The notes beneath the pieces are model-generated. The model ran no database searches and was not told the DNA's origin. It saw only the letters and a program-made list of their open reading frames with translations. Shown here piece after piece: positions 14,118-23,238 of a DNA stretch of 64,000 nt. The stretch's first letter is position 1. Each line of letters begins with the position of its first letter. The position numbers were made by a program, and so were the translations under genes. The DNA comes from an uncultured Porphyromonadaceae bacterium (GTDB lineage: Bacteria; Bacteroidota; Bacteroidia; Bacteroidales; Muribaculaceae). Location: contig CALEUL010000011.1 of the NCBI GenBank assembly GCA_937921035.1, positions 6,319-70,318 of the forward strand. The letters are read 5' to 3'.

Positions 14118-16877
14118 TTGCATATAAGACACTACATATCACTTCTTATCGGCTTTTTTGCCATTCTTGTTTCCGAGGCAGCCAATGTCGCAGATATAAA
14201 CGTCCGCGTTGTTGACGCCACGACAGGCGAACCCCTGGAATTTGCGGTGGTAACATTCAGCCAGACAGGACGAAAAGGCAATATCGGCGGCCTCACCGAC
14301 GAAGCGGGCATCTACATTGCGCAACTGCTACCGGGCAACTGGACACTGAAGGTGAGCACTGTAGGCTACAAAGCACACGAACGATCTGTCGCAGTAGGCA
14401 AAAACGCTATTATTGCCGTCGGCCTGAGCCGCGAGGATGCGCTTCGCGAGGTGGTGGTTACCGCTCAGGAGGCGCGCAATGCCTCCTCGGCTTCAATTAT
14501 AGATACCACGGCCATGCGCCACCTCCAGCCGTCGAGTTTTTCGGACATTATGGAGCTGCTGCCCGGCGGTTCGTCCAAGGATCCTGAGATGGGCACGGTG
14601 AACACTATCAAGCTCCGCCAGGCCAGCGGCATCGGCACGAGCGACGATTATTCGACAGCCTCGCTGGGCACCTCTGTTGTGGTGGACGGCGTGCGTCTGA
14701 ACACCGACGCGGACATGCAGACGACACCCGACAGCGAGCGCTCCCAGCGCATCGCCACGGGCAAGGGCGTGGACATGCGTTCGCTGTCCACCGACGAGAT
14801 AGAGAGCGTGGAGATTGTCCGTGGCATACCCTCGGTAGAGTATGGAGAGCTTACGTCGGGGCTTGTTAACATCAAGCGCAAGAACAAGGCCGGACGCTAC
14901 GAAGCCCGCTTCAAGGCCGACACCCAGAGCCAGCTTTTCTACGTAGGCAAAGGTTTCGACATATTCGGGGACAATTCGTGGATACTCAACGCGGGTATAG
15001 ACTACCTCGACTCCAAGGCAGACCCTCGCGACAACCGCGACAGCTACAGCCGTGTAACGGGCTCGCTGCGCAGCGTGCGCCAGTGGAAAGGCCCAGTAGT
15101 TAACTTTACATGGAACAGCAGTTTCAGCTACAGCGGGACATATGAAAAAGACGACAGCGACCCGGACCTGACCGTCAACAACACCATAGACACCTACAAG
15201 GACACCAAACATACATTCCGATGGGACAACACCTTCAATTTTCGTCCCGGCGGCCCGTCGGTACTGAAAGCGCTTAACCTTGTAAGCTCCCTCAGCTACG
15301 CCGACGAGAACCTGGAGCAGCAGAAGCATGTGGCCTCGTCGCGCGTCATGCCCATGCCGGTCTCCATGACTCCCGGCGAGAATTATGTGGACTATCTTCC
15401 CCTGCTCTACCTTGCCGACTACCGGGTAGAGGGACGTCCGTTCACGGCGGCAGTAAAAGGGTCGGGCAACTTTCTTTTCGAAAGCAGCCACGTAAACGAG
15501 TCGGTGAAGTTCGGCGTTGAATGGGATATGAGCAAAAACTACGGCCGCGGCGCGGTTTACGACATAACGCGTCCCCTCACAGCCGGAAACACCAGCCGCC
15601 CGCGCGCATTCAGCGATATTCCGGCCATACATCTGCTATCGGCATACGTTGAAAGCCAGACAAAGATTTTCGCCGGCCACAACACTCTGACGCTTACGGC
15701 AGGTCTGCGCGAGACACAGATGCTGAACCTCGACCGCCGGTACTACCTGAGCAAGCGGCCCTATCTGGACCCTCGCTTCAATCTCGTATGGGATCTGCCC
15801 TGGGCAACAATACGCGACGAAAAAATGAACTTCGAGATTGCCGGAGGCGCCGGATGGCACACCAAAATGCCAGTAGCGGCAAATCTGTATCCCGATCCGC
15901 TGTACACCGACCTGGAACAGCTGAACTACTACCACAACGTTGAGGCTTTCCGCACAATGAACGTGCGCACATTCGTGGAAGACATGACCAACTACGACAT
16001 CAAGGCCGCTCGCAACTTCAAATGGGAAGTTCGCGCCGACATCAGCTATATGGGCAACCGTCTGTCGGTTACATACTTCCGCGAGAACATGACGGACGGT
16101 TTCCGCCGCAGCGGAACAGTACACGTCTACGACTACCGCCGCTACGATGCGTCGGACTACGACCCCTACGCCACCGGCCACGCCCCGGCCATCACGGAAC
16201 TGCCGTATACCGAGCAGCGCTATCTGGCCGTGCGGAACACGCCGTCGAACGGCAGCCGCACACACAAGGAAGGAATCGAATACACGTTCCAGACACGGCG
16301 TTTCCCCGGCGTGCGCACGCGCCTGACAGTTTCGGGCGCATATTTCAAAACCCTTAACAGCAACAGCCAGCCTCTGTGGTACAAACCATCCATAATAGTG
16401 CAGAACAAGGAACTGCAGTATGTTGGCCTGTACGACGATACAGACGGCGCAGAATATACCAGTTTCAACACCAATTTCCTGTTTGACACCGATATACCCA
16501 CACTGGGACTGAACTTTTCGGTAGGAATACAGAACATGTGGTTCACCACACGGCGCACCCTGTACCGCGACGGAGTGCCCGTACAGTACATGGACTCCGA
16601 AGGCACGCTGCATCCCTATACCGAGGCCGACATGAACGATCCCTATCTGAAACAGCTAATCCGCCACTTCACCGAAAGCTCGTTCAGTACGCGCACCGTT
16701 CCGCCCGCGACCACCATAAATCTGAAAGCGACAAAAACGTTCTGGAAAAAGCGTGTAGGCATTGCGCTGTACGTTAACCGTCTGGTTGCCATCCAGCCAA
16801 GCTACAAGAGCTACGGAGTAACCATGCGCCGCTATTCCACCCCCTACTTCGGCATGGAACTTAATCTGAAAATATAA
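14118..16877 (+). CDS. TonB-dependent outer-membrane receptor with carboxypeptidase-regulatory-like N-domain
   Basis: This 919-aa receptor has a signal peptide (1-21) and a beta-sandwich CarboxypepD_reg-like domain (about 25-105, VVDATTGEPLEFAVVTF and GLTDEAGIY). A plug follows (about 110-235, LREVVVTAQ, ASLGTSVVVDGVRL, EIESVEIVRGIPSVEYGELTSG), then a 22-strand-type barrel ending YFGMELNLKI. The likely start is a TTG at 14118. An ATG at 14083 lies in another frame and gives only a 14-aa peptide that overlaps this start. The gene leads an operon with a DUF4876 surface lipoprotein and a DUF6850 barrel, so it probably imports an unknown ligand, with metal or heme complexes the first guess. There is no STN domain, so sigma-factor signalling is not expected. 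Confidence 0.88.
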   Translation: MHIRHYISLLIGFFAILVSEAANVADINVRVVDATTGEPLEFAVVTFSQTGRKGNIGGLTDEAGIYIAQLLPGNWTLKVSTVGYKAHERSVAVGKNAIIAVGLSREDALREVVVTAQEARNASSASIIDTTAMRHLQPSSFSDIMELLPGGSSKDPEMGTVNTIKLRQASGIGTSDDYSTASLGTSVVVDGVRLNTDADMQTTPDSERSQRIATGKGVDMRSLSTDEIESVEIVRGIPSVEYGELTSGLVNIKRKNKAGRYEARFKADTQSQLFYVGKGFDIFGDNSWILNAGIDYLDSKADPRDNRDSYSRVTGSLRSVRQWKGPVVNFTWNSSFSYSGTYEKDDSDPDLTVNNTIDTYKDTKHTFRWDNTFNFRPGGPSVLKALNLVSSLSYADENLEQQKHVASSRVMPMPVSMTPGENYVDYLPLLYLADYRVEGRPFTAAVKGSGNFLFESSHVNESVKFGVEWDMSKNYGRGAVYDITRPLTAGNTSRPRAFSDIPAIHLLSAYVESQTKIFAGHNTLTLTAGLRETQMLNLDRRYYLSKRPYLDPRFNLVWDLPWATIRDEKMNFEIAGGAGWHTKMPVAANLYPDPLYTDLEQLNYYHNVEAFRTMNVRTFVEDMTNYDIKAARNFKWEVRADISYMGNRLSVTYFRENMTDGFRRSGTVHVYDYRRYDASDYDPYATGHAPAITELPYTEQRYLAVRNTPSNGSRTHKEGIEYTFQTRRFPGVRTRLTVSGAYFKTLNSNSQPLWYKPSIIVQNKELQYVGLYDDTDGAEYTSFNTNFLFDTDIPTLGLNFSVGIQNMWFTTRRTLYRDGVPVQYMDSEGTLHPYTEADMNDPYLKQLIRHFTESSFSTRTVPPATTINLKATKTFWKKRVGIALYVNRLVAIQPSYKSYGVTMRRYSTPYFGMELNLKI

Positions 16878-16896
16878 ACCAAAACAATAGAGTATT

Positions 16897-18129
16897 ATGA
16901 ATTTTAAGACAATTAATTTCAAAAGCCTCATCCTCGGCACTGTGTTAGTAGCCGGCCTGGGTAGCGTAACGACATCGTGCTCCGAAGACGATCCCGAACC
17001 CACATTTCAGGTAAGCATCGTGGACAATATGCCCTCGGAGCTTCCCGGCGGCTACACCATAACCACCGGAGAACTGGTGTACACCGAACTTAACACCGGC
17101 ATCAGCTATACATACTTCCTTCCCTCGACAGAAACCGCCACGCTGCCCGCCGGCACCTACGACATCACCGGCAACATGACCGTAACCTATACACAGGGCG
17201 AGACAAGCACTGAATACACTCTCCGCGCCGTGGCCTCCCAGCAGATTATCAGCGAGACAAACAGCAGCGTAACACTCAACTGGTTCTTCTATAATCCTAA
17301 GAACACCCTTGTGTTCGGCGAAGTATATTTCACCGGCTCGCCTAACGCCAAAGGCACAAACGGCCTGTTCGACACCTACTTCACAATCTACAACAACTCC
17401 GACACAGTACAGTTTGCCGACGGTCTGGCGATTGTAGAGAGCAAGTTTGTCAACACCTCTGCCGACAAGATTCTCACCGAAGCCAACTACATAGAAAACA
17501 ATTTCACCGTCCAGACAGTATATGTTATTCCCGGCAGCGGCAAGGACGTTGCAATCCAGCCGGGCGAATCCATAAAAATCGTAGACCAGGCCATTGACTG
17601 GAACGCTCAGGTTCCCGGAGCGCTGGACCACACCGACGCCAACTTCGAATGGTACGACGCAACCACCCAGAACACCGATACCGACAACCCCGCCGTTCCC
17701 AATATGGACAAATGGTATAGCTACTCGGCTACCATCTGGGTAGTAAGCAACCAGTGCAACCGTTCGTACGCCCTTGTTCGTTTCCCCGAAGGCATGACAG
17801 CCGACAAACTTCTGGCCGAATATGACGGCACCTATAAGTACATCAACTCCGCCACCGGCACAGAAATGCCCGGTACCAAGTGCCTGCTTATAGACTACAA
17901 CTGGATTATCGACGGTATCAACCTGTGCCCCGACGAAGGCTTTACCCAGGGTGCACTCCGCGCGTCCGTAGATGCCGGCCACGCCGCCATCTCCGAGAAG
18001 AAAACCGACAAGGAACGTTTCGGCAAAAAGTTTGTCCGCAAAATCTCCGGTAAGTCGGCCCTCGGCCACAACGTACTGATGGACACCAACGACTCTTCCG
18101 TAGACTTCGAAGTAGTATCCGCAAAATAA
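16897..18129 (+). CDS. DUF4876 surface lipoprotein
   Basis: This 410-aa lipoprotein has a signal peptide with the lipobox TTSC at about residues 24-27, followed by SEDDPEP. That acidic stretch after Cys is the surface-export signal described in Bacteroidota. The body is beta-rich, starting with an immunoglobulin-like segment (about 35-125, TATLPAGTYDITGNM), then a right-handed-repeat-like part with many Asn/Asp. It resembles DUF4876, which is always seen next to a TonB receptor and DUF6850 barrel. It probably caps or feeds the receptor. No enzymatic motif is visible. It is separated from the receptor by 19 nt. Confidence 0.8.
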   Translation: MNFKTINFKSLILGTVLVAGLGSVTTSCSEDDPEPTFQVSIVDNMPSELPGGYTITTGELVYTELNTGISYTYFLPSTETATLPAGTYDITGNMTVTYTQGETSTEYTLRAVASQQIISETNSSVTLNWFFYNPKNTLVFGEVYFTGSPNAKGTNGLFDTYFTIYNNSDTVQFADGLAIVESKFVNTSADKILTEANYIENNFTVQTVYVIPGSGKDVAIQPGESIKIVDQAIDWNAQVPGALDHTDANFEWYDATTQNTDTDNPAVPNMDKWYSYSATIWVVSNQCNRSYALVRFPEGMTADKLLAEYDGTYKYINSATGTEMPGTKCLLIDYNWIIDGINLCPDEGFTQGALRASVDAGHAAISEKKTDKERFGKKFVRKISGKSALGHNVLMDTNDSSVDFEVVSAK

Positions 18130-18141
18130 AATCCAACGGAT

Positions 18142-19680
18142 ATGCAGCCGACGCAGATGCATAACAGCCGCATACTGGCATTGACCGTAGCCGCAACCCT
18201 CTTTACGGGGGCTGCGGCCCGGTCTGTCGCGCTGTTGCCCGAAATACAGCGCCTCGCCCTGCCTGTGGAGAAGCAGCGCACCGGAGCATACACCGACAAT
18301 CCCGCCCAGATGTTCTACCGCGACAGCATCACACTGTCGTCGGCGACGGCTTCGGCCGACATCCAGCGCCTGCAGAAACCGGTGATGGAACAGCTCGGCA
18401 CCGGCTACACCCTGGCCGGCCTCGGAGCCGAATCCTATACCCGGCTCAATATAGCGAGCGTCGTATGGGGAACAGCAGCATTCCGCACCGGCAGCTATAG
18501 AAACCTGCGATGGACCGACTGCATCGACTACGACCGTGTAGCGCCCTACGTTCTCGGGGACGAAGCCGGCGGAAATCTGAGCACGCGCCGCTATACCTTC
18601 TCCGGCGGCTATGCCCGCAGCTACTCCGGCGCATGGACCTTCGGCGCGGACGCCGCCTACCGCGCAGAGATAGCCTACCGCAACCGCGACCCGCGCGTAA
18701 AGACCATCGTCAGCGACCTTGATCTGCGCATAGGAGCCGCACGAGCCATTGGCGCGAGCGTGCTGGGCCTCTCCGCAGCGATGAACATCTACAACCAGAA
18801 CTGCGATCTGGATTTCTACAATCCGATAAACGACATAAACACCTATACCCTTACGGGTCTTGGGACCTTCTACCGCCGTTTCATGGGCAACACCAACAAA
18901 AACAGCGGATATCAGTCGTTGGGCTACACACTGTCGGCGCAATGGCTTCCGGGCGCCGGCGACGGCCTCTCGGCAAGCGTCTCCTTCACCAGCTACCGTA
19001 TGGAGCAGATGCTGCGCAACTTCAACAACCTCACCTTAGGGTACACCGACAACGCGACACTGGCAGCCAATGTAGCATGGCTCATACACCTGACACCAAC
19101 AGTGGTTTTCCGGCCATCCGCTGGGGGCCATTACCGCAAACGTACCGGCACCGAAAACCTTTTCGGCACCGCATCCGGCTCCAGCTACGACAAAATCGGC
19201 GACCGCCAACCCTACTCCCACAATGTGGCGCAGGCAAGTGTGGAACTTCCGGTACAGATAGGATTAGGCACATCGTATCTCACCATCGCACCCTCGGCAA
19301 GATACGATTACAGCATAGAGAAATACACCACACCCGCACGGCGACTGTGCGCCTCGCGCATTACGCCGGCAGTGGAGGCCGACTTCTCGGCACGCGGCAC
19401 CCGATGGCTGTGGAACGTGCGTTGCCAAGGTTTCTACGGCATTGCATCCAACGACCGTCCCCTGCTCACCGACCTTGACACCTCTACGCCACTGGGCCAG
19501 TGTGTTGTGCGCAACTTCGACATGCTCAGCGCCGACCGCACGGGGTTCGGCCTCTACGCTCGCGTAAGCCGCGCGCTGCCCCAGGTTGTACTGTCTCTCT
19601 CCGCATCTTTCAATTATACCGATTACAAAGGACAGGGAAATGGCCACAGCGCGAGCCTTGGCATCTCTGCCGAATTCTGA
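18142..19680 (+). CDS. DUF6850-family outer-membrane beta-barrel protein
   Basis: This 512-aa protein has a signal peptide (about residues 1-26; the first ATG could also be the internal Met at residue 6). Long alternating strands with aromatic girdles end in ASLGISAEF, a C-terminal Phe typical of outer-membrane barrels. No plug domain is present, so it is a porin-like or accessory barrel rather than a TonB receptor. It resembles DUF6850 and follows the DUF4876 gene at 12 nt. The three proteins probably form one outer-membrane complex. Substrate unknown. Confidence 0.75.
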   Translation: MQPTQMHNSRILALTVAATLFTGAAARSVALLPEIQRLALPVEKQRTGAYTDNPAQMFYRDSITLSSATASADIQRLQKPVMEQLGTGYTLAGLGAESYTRLNIASVVWGTAAFRTGSYRNLRWTDCIDYDRVAPYVLGDEAGGNLSTRRYTFSGGYARSYSGAWTFGADAAYRAEIAYRNRDPRVKTIVSDLDLRIGAARAIGASVLGLSAAMNIYNQNCDLDFYNPINDINTYTLTGLGTFYRRFMGNTNKNSGYQSLGYTLSAQWLPGAGDGLSASVSFTSYRMEQMLRNFNNLTLGYTDNATLAANVAWLIHLTPTVVFRPSAGGHYRKRTGTENLFGTASGSSYDKIGDRQPYSHNVAQASVELPVQIGLGTSYLTIAPSARYDYSIEKYTTPARRLCASRITPAVEADFSARGTRWLWNVRCQGFYGIASNDRPLLTDLDTSTPLGQCVVRNFDMLSADRTGFGLYARVSRALPQVVLSLSASFNYTDYKGQGNGHSASLGISAEF

Positions 19681-19691
19681 TACAAAATCAC

Positions 19692-20594
19692 ATGAACCAG
19701 GAAAAAGAATCCGTTATCTCTGTAAAGAACCTGACCCAGCGCTACGGCACAGGGCGAGTGATTTACAGCGACCTGAGTTTCGAGGTCCCCAAAGGCCGAA
19801 TACTCGGGCTTCTCGGGAAAAACGGTACCGGGAAAACGACAACCATCAACATTCTGATGGGCTACCTGCGTCCCCAGAAAGGCGAATGCAGGATTTTCGG
19901 CGAGCCTATCACCCAGATGAAACCAGAGACACGGGCACGCATAGCCCTTCTTATCGAAGGCCACGTTCAGTACTCCTTCATGACAATAGCGCAGATAGAG
20001 CGTTTCTATGCGCAATTCTATCCACGCTGGAACCGTGACGCCTACTACGAGCTAATGGCCAAACTGCATGTGTCGCCGGGACAGAAAATATCGTCGATGT
20101 CGTGCGGCCAGCGCTCACAGGTAGCCCTGGGCCTTATACTGGCACAGAACGCCGACCTTCTTGTGCTCGATGACTTCTCGCTTGGCCTCGATCCCGGCTA
20201 CCGGCGCCTTTTCATCGACTATCTGCGAGAATTCGCCAAAGCCGAGGAAAAGACCGTGTTCATGACATCGCACATAATCCAGGACCTTGAACGCCTTATC
20301 GACGACTGCATTATCCTGGACTATGGCAAAATACTGACACAGATGCCCGTAGACAAGCTTCTACGCGAATTCCAGCGCTACACCATGCTGTCCGACGTGC
20401 CGGTAGAAAAGCTCGCCACCGCCGACAGCCTTGTCAATCCTGGCAAAATAAAGAACGAAGTAGAGTTCTATACTTTCGCCTCCCCCGAGAAAATCAAAGC
20501 CGACCTTGACGCTGCCGGCATAAAATATACCGACCTGCAGCGCCGCGAAATGTCGCTCGAAGACGCCTTCATCGGTCTCACCGGCAAATATTGA
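19692..20594 (+). CDS. ABC transporter ATP-binding protein
   Basis: This 300-aa ATPase has Walker A GKNGTGKTT (about residues 45-53), a divergent signature SMSCGQRSQVALGL in place of LSGGQ, Walker B LLVLDDF and the switch His in MTSHI. The sequence type and the roughly 85-aa C-terminal extension match the CcmA/YtrB-like exporters with a separate membrane subunit. The aspartate in LDDF replaces the usual catalytic Glu (LDEP), so hydrolysis may be slow or altered. I take the ATG at 19692, because the open frame upstream lies inside the DUF6850 gene. It is followed by a permease after 5 nt. Confidence 0.85.
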   Translation: MNQEKESVISVKNLTQRYGTGRVIYSDLSFEVPKGRILGLLGKNGTGKTTTINILMGYLRPQKGECRIFGEPITQMKPETRARIALLIEGHVQYSFMTIAQIERFYAQFYPRWNRDAYYELMAKLHVSPGQKISSMSCGQRSQVALGLILAQNADLLVLDDFSLGLDPGYRRLFIDYLREFAKAEEKTVFMTSHIIQDLERLIDDCIILDYGKILTQMPVDKLLREFQRYTMLSDVPVEKLATADSLVNPGKIKNEVEFYTFASPEKIKADLDAAGIKYTDLQRREMSLEDAFIGLTGKY

Positions 20595-20599
20595 ACATC

Positions 20600-21271
20600 A
20601 TGAAAAAAGCTCTTATCTTTAAAGAATGGATAAAGACCCGCATGGTGTTCTTTATCGCCCTTGCGCTCGCGCTTGCCGTGGCCGCATACGCCATACTGAT
20701 GATGAACCGCCTTATCGAACTGAAAGGCGTGCAGCACCTGTGGATTATCATGCTGCTGAAGGACAACTCCTTCATCGATATCATCAAATACGTTCCCCTG
20801 GCTGTCGGCCTCGCCATCGGCATTGCGCAGATGGCCCCCGAAATGGCTCAGAAACGCCTCAAGCTAACCCTTCACCTGCCCTATCCACAGGGACGCCTTA
20901 TAGCCCTGATGCTTTGCACCGGCCTTGTGGAGCTGCTGACAGTGTTCGCCCTTCAGGCAGCCATCATCACCGTGTACGATTTCTCGATAATGCCATCCGA
21001 AATGGTATGGCGTGTAATGCTGACCGCCCTGCCCTGGTATTTCGCAGGATTCACCGCCTATCTGTTCACCACGGCAATATGCCTGGAAGGCACATGGGCC
21101 CGCAGAATCATCCTTGGGCTGATAGGCATAGGCACACTTATGATTTTCTTCCTCCAGCCCCACCCCGAAGCCTACAACGGTATGGTGCTTACAATGATTA
21201 TCGCTATCGTGCTGTTCTCAATTCTTTCGTTTGGTTCCGTAATAAGGTTCAAGGAGGGCCGTCAAGACTGA
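20600..21271 (+). CDS. ABC transporter permease-like membrane protein
   Basis: This 223-aa protein has about six transmembrane helices. It starts with a short basic amphipathic stretch (KKALIFKEWIKTR) typical of ABC-2-type membrane subunits, and a conserved-looking PEMAQKRLKLTLHLP loop sits between helices 2 and 3. I take the ATG at 20600, just after the ATPase stop, rather than the TTG at 20591. Together with the ATPase it forms a small two-component ABC system. Transport direction and substrate are not evident. Confidence 0.75.
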   Translation: MKKALIFKEWIKTRMVFFIALALALAVAAYAILMMNRLIELKGVQHLWIIMLLKDNSFIDIIKYVPLAVGLAIGIAQMAPEMAQKRLKLTLHLPYPQGRLIALMLCTGLVELLTVFALQAAIITVYDFSIMPSEMVWRVMLTALPWYFAGFTAYLFTTAICLEGTWARRIILGLIGIGTLMIFFLQPHPEAYNGMVLTMIIAIVLFSILSFGSVIRFKEGRQD

Positions 21272-21272
21272 T

Positions 21273-22514
21273 ATGAAAAAAGCATATACCATACTCCTAA
21301 CAGCTCTGTGCGTACTCATCCTCTCGTGGTTCCTGCCGTGGCTCTATTCGCTGATACTGCCCGTTAGCGCCAACGATCCATTTGTTGCATGCTCGCCTCT
21401 AAACAACGAAATGATTGTATCGCAGCACGGAACGCAGGACAAGGCCGAAATCTTTGCTGTGGACGCCCACGGCAATCCCACTGGCGAGACTTTTACCCGC
21501 GAGCAGCGCGACAGCCTTCTCCCGCAGATATATTACACCCAGCTGATGGCCCGCAACGCTCTGCCCGACACCATCGACGGCATAGAGATGTCCATGTCGG
21601 CCCTGCGCCACAACGCATGGGTGTTCTCGTCACTGCCGCGCGATATCAACAAGGTTATGCCCGAGGTATTCCTGATTATGGAATCCATGCCCGCGCGTAT
21701 CGACCTTGAAGATCCCACCGAGATATTCCGCTTCCGCAACGGACGTGTGGAATTCGTGGACATGGGAACCAACGCCGTTAACGAGGCCCGCACGAAACGC
21801 TTCACCGACATATTCCACAACCGCGATTTCAAGCTTCCCGTACACAGCTTCTCGGCCAACATCACCAGCCGCAAGCCATACGACAACGGCTACCTGATGG
21901 TAGACGACGGCGGCGACATATACCACCTGAAAATGCAGGCGGGGCGTCCCTATTTCATGAAGCTGATAAAGCCCGACACACTTGTTGCCGACCGCGTTTT
22001 TGTTATGGAAAACAACGAGACGCGCCACCTCGGCTTTGTTACCGACACAAACCACAACCTCTACATCATCGAGACCGAGGGTTACCGCATAGTACCGCTG
22101 CCTGTAGGGAAATTCAATCCCGAGAAAGACCGTATTTCGGTGGTTAAGAACGTGTTCAACACCGTTGTAAAGATTAACGACGGCAAAACAGTACAGTGGA
22201 CAGCCATCAGCAGCGACGACTATTCACCGATTGGCTCGTACGCATTCGAATATCCCGTATCGGCGTCCGAAAAAGCCGAAGCATACATTTTCCCATTCTC
22301 GCTCTCCTTCACCTCTGTAAACGACTGCGTTGCCAAGCCCCGATTCGAGGACTGGTCGCTGAAAGCCCTGTTCCTCAACGCCGCGCTGGCAATAGTGCTT
22401 GCCGTTGTATGGCGCCGACGTCGCCACAACGCAGCGTGCACGGCCTCTTGTTTTGCAGTTACATTGGTTTTCGGTATATTTGCATTCATTCCATTGATAA
22501 TAATACGTAATTAA
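21273..22514 (+). CDS. DUF4857-like membrane-anchored protein
   Basis: This 413-aa protein has one N-terminal transmembrane helix (about residues 5-30), a large extracytoplasmic domain (about 35-360) with repeated beta-propeller-like short strands (HLGFVTDTNHNLYIIETEGYRIV), and two C-terminal helices (about 365-410). It resembles DUF4857 proteins, which accompany this ABC pair in Bacteroidales. It begins 1 nt after the permease gene and is likely its periplasmic partner. No catalytic motif is recognised. Confidence 0.7.
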   Translation: MKKAYTILLTALCVLILSWFLPWLYSLILPVSANDPFVACSPLNNEMIVSQHGTQDKAEIFAVDAHGNPTGETFTREQRDSLLPQIYYTQLMARNALPDTIDGIEMSMSALRHNAWVFSSLPRDINKVMPEVFLIMESMPARIDLEDPTEIFRFRNGRVEFVDMGTNAVNEARTKRFTDIFHNRDFKLPVHSFSANITSRKPYDNGYLMVDDGGDIYHLKMQAGRPYFMKLIKPDTLVADRVFVMENNETRHLGFVTDTNHNLYIIETEGYRIVPLPVGKFNPEKDRISVVKNVFNTVVKINDGKTVQWTAISSDDYSPIGSYAFEYPVSASEKAEAYIFPFSLSFTSVNDCVAKPRFEDWSLKALFLNAALAIVLAVVWRRRRHNAACTASCFAVTLVFGIFAFIPLIIIRN

Positions 22515-22539
22515 TAAACAAAGTTAAAAATCTACCATT

Positions 22540-23142
22540 ATGAAGAAAACTGCATTTTTTGCAATTCTCGCCATTGCCTGCATGGCAATGTTCAGCGCCT
22601 GCGGCAGCAAGACCAGCACCGAGGCACAGCCCGAAGAAGTAAGCGCCATGAGCGTTGACGAAGTACTCGCCAACGCCGATTCTCTTGTAGGCGATACAGT
22701 AACCATCGAGGGCGTATGCTCGCACCTCTGCTCTCACGGTGCGATGAAGGCATTCGTTGCCGGCACCGCCGACTCCATCATGCTACGCTGCGAAGCCAAC
22801 CCTCATATCGGTCAGGCATTTCCTCTGGAAATGACACGCCACGCCGTGCAGGTCAAAGGTATCCTCGTTGAGGAGCGCGTAGATTCCGCCGTTATCGAAC
22901 AGATGGTTGCACAGAACGAAGCCCTCAAGGCGCAGGCAGCCGCCAAGGGAGAGGAAGCAAAAGACCACGAGAGCGGCTGCGAGACCGAGCGTACTGCACG
23001 CGGCCAGAAGAACGCCGTAACATTCGAGGACCGCATCGCCGACTATCGCCAGAAAATAGCCGCACGTCAGGAAAAAGAAGGCAAGCCCTACCTGTCGTAC
23101 TACTACCTCCAGGCCATCAGCTACGATATTCTTCCCGAATAA
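22540..23142 (+). CDS. Lipoprotein with OB-fold-like domain
   Basis: This 200-aa lipoprotein has the lipobox FSAC at about residues 18-21. The middle part (about 38-110, LVGDTVTIEGVCSHLCSHGAMKAFVAG and HAVQVKGILVEERVD) has the look of an OB-fold, with a conserved-looking CSHLCSHG that could bind a metal or form a disulfide. A charged helical tail follows (115-180) with one more Cys. It may be the last gene of the upstream operon (25-nt gap) and is closed by a strong terminator. Function unknown. Confidence 0.7.
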   Translation: MKKTAFFAILAIACMAMFSACGSKTSTEAQPEEVSAMSVDEVLANADSLVGDTVTIEGVCSHLCSHGAMKAFVAGTADSIMLRCEANPHIGQAFPLEMTRHAVQVKGILVEERVDSAVIEQMVAQNEALKAQAAAKGEEAKDHESGCETERTARGQKNAVTFEDRIADYRQKIAARQEKEGKPYLSYYYLQAISYDILPE

Positions 23143-23160
23143 CCCAACGCCATACCGCGA

Positions 23161-23200
23161 CCCCGCAGTCCACACCAGTGAACTGCGGGGTTTGTTTTTT
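23161..23200 (+). terminator. Rho-independent terminator after the lipoprotein gene
   Basis: CCCCGCAGT (23161-23169) and ACTGCGGGG (23182-23190) form a perfect 9-bp stem, followed by TTTGTTTTTT. The TTTG of the T-tract also serves as the -33 element of the next promoter. Confidence 0.85.
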
Positions 23201-23221
23201 CGGTGCTTTTGATTACTTTTG
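23191..23221 (+). promoter_or_regulatory. Promoter of the MscS-type channel gene
   Basis: TTTG (23191-23194), a 19-nt spacer and TACTTTTG (23214-23221) match the consensus. The -33 element overlaps the T-tract of the preceding terminator. The ATG follows 17 nt after the -7 element. Confidence 0.65.
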
Positions 23222-23238
23222 CGCAAAAATAGTATGCT

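Noticed and set aside
14493..15632. 379-codon minus-strand frame (and 15636-16613 beside it)
   Set aside because: Both are opposite the 919-aa TonB receptor and have no coherent protein features.
16945..18942. 665-codon open frame on the minus strand
   Set aside because: It lies opposite the DUF4876 and DUF6850 genes. It is rich in Val, Gly and Cys with no domain or signal, as expected for the mirror of GC-rich coding sequence.
14118..19680. XusABC xenosiderophore or SusCD glycan locus
   Set aside because: The lipoprotein and barrel resemble DUF4876 and DUF6850, not a SusD-type TPR protein, and no glycoside hydrolase or siderophore-specific partner is present.
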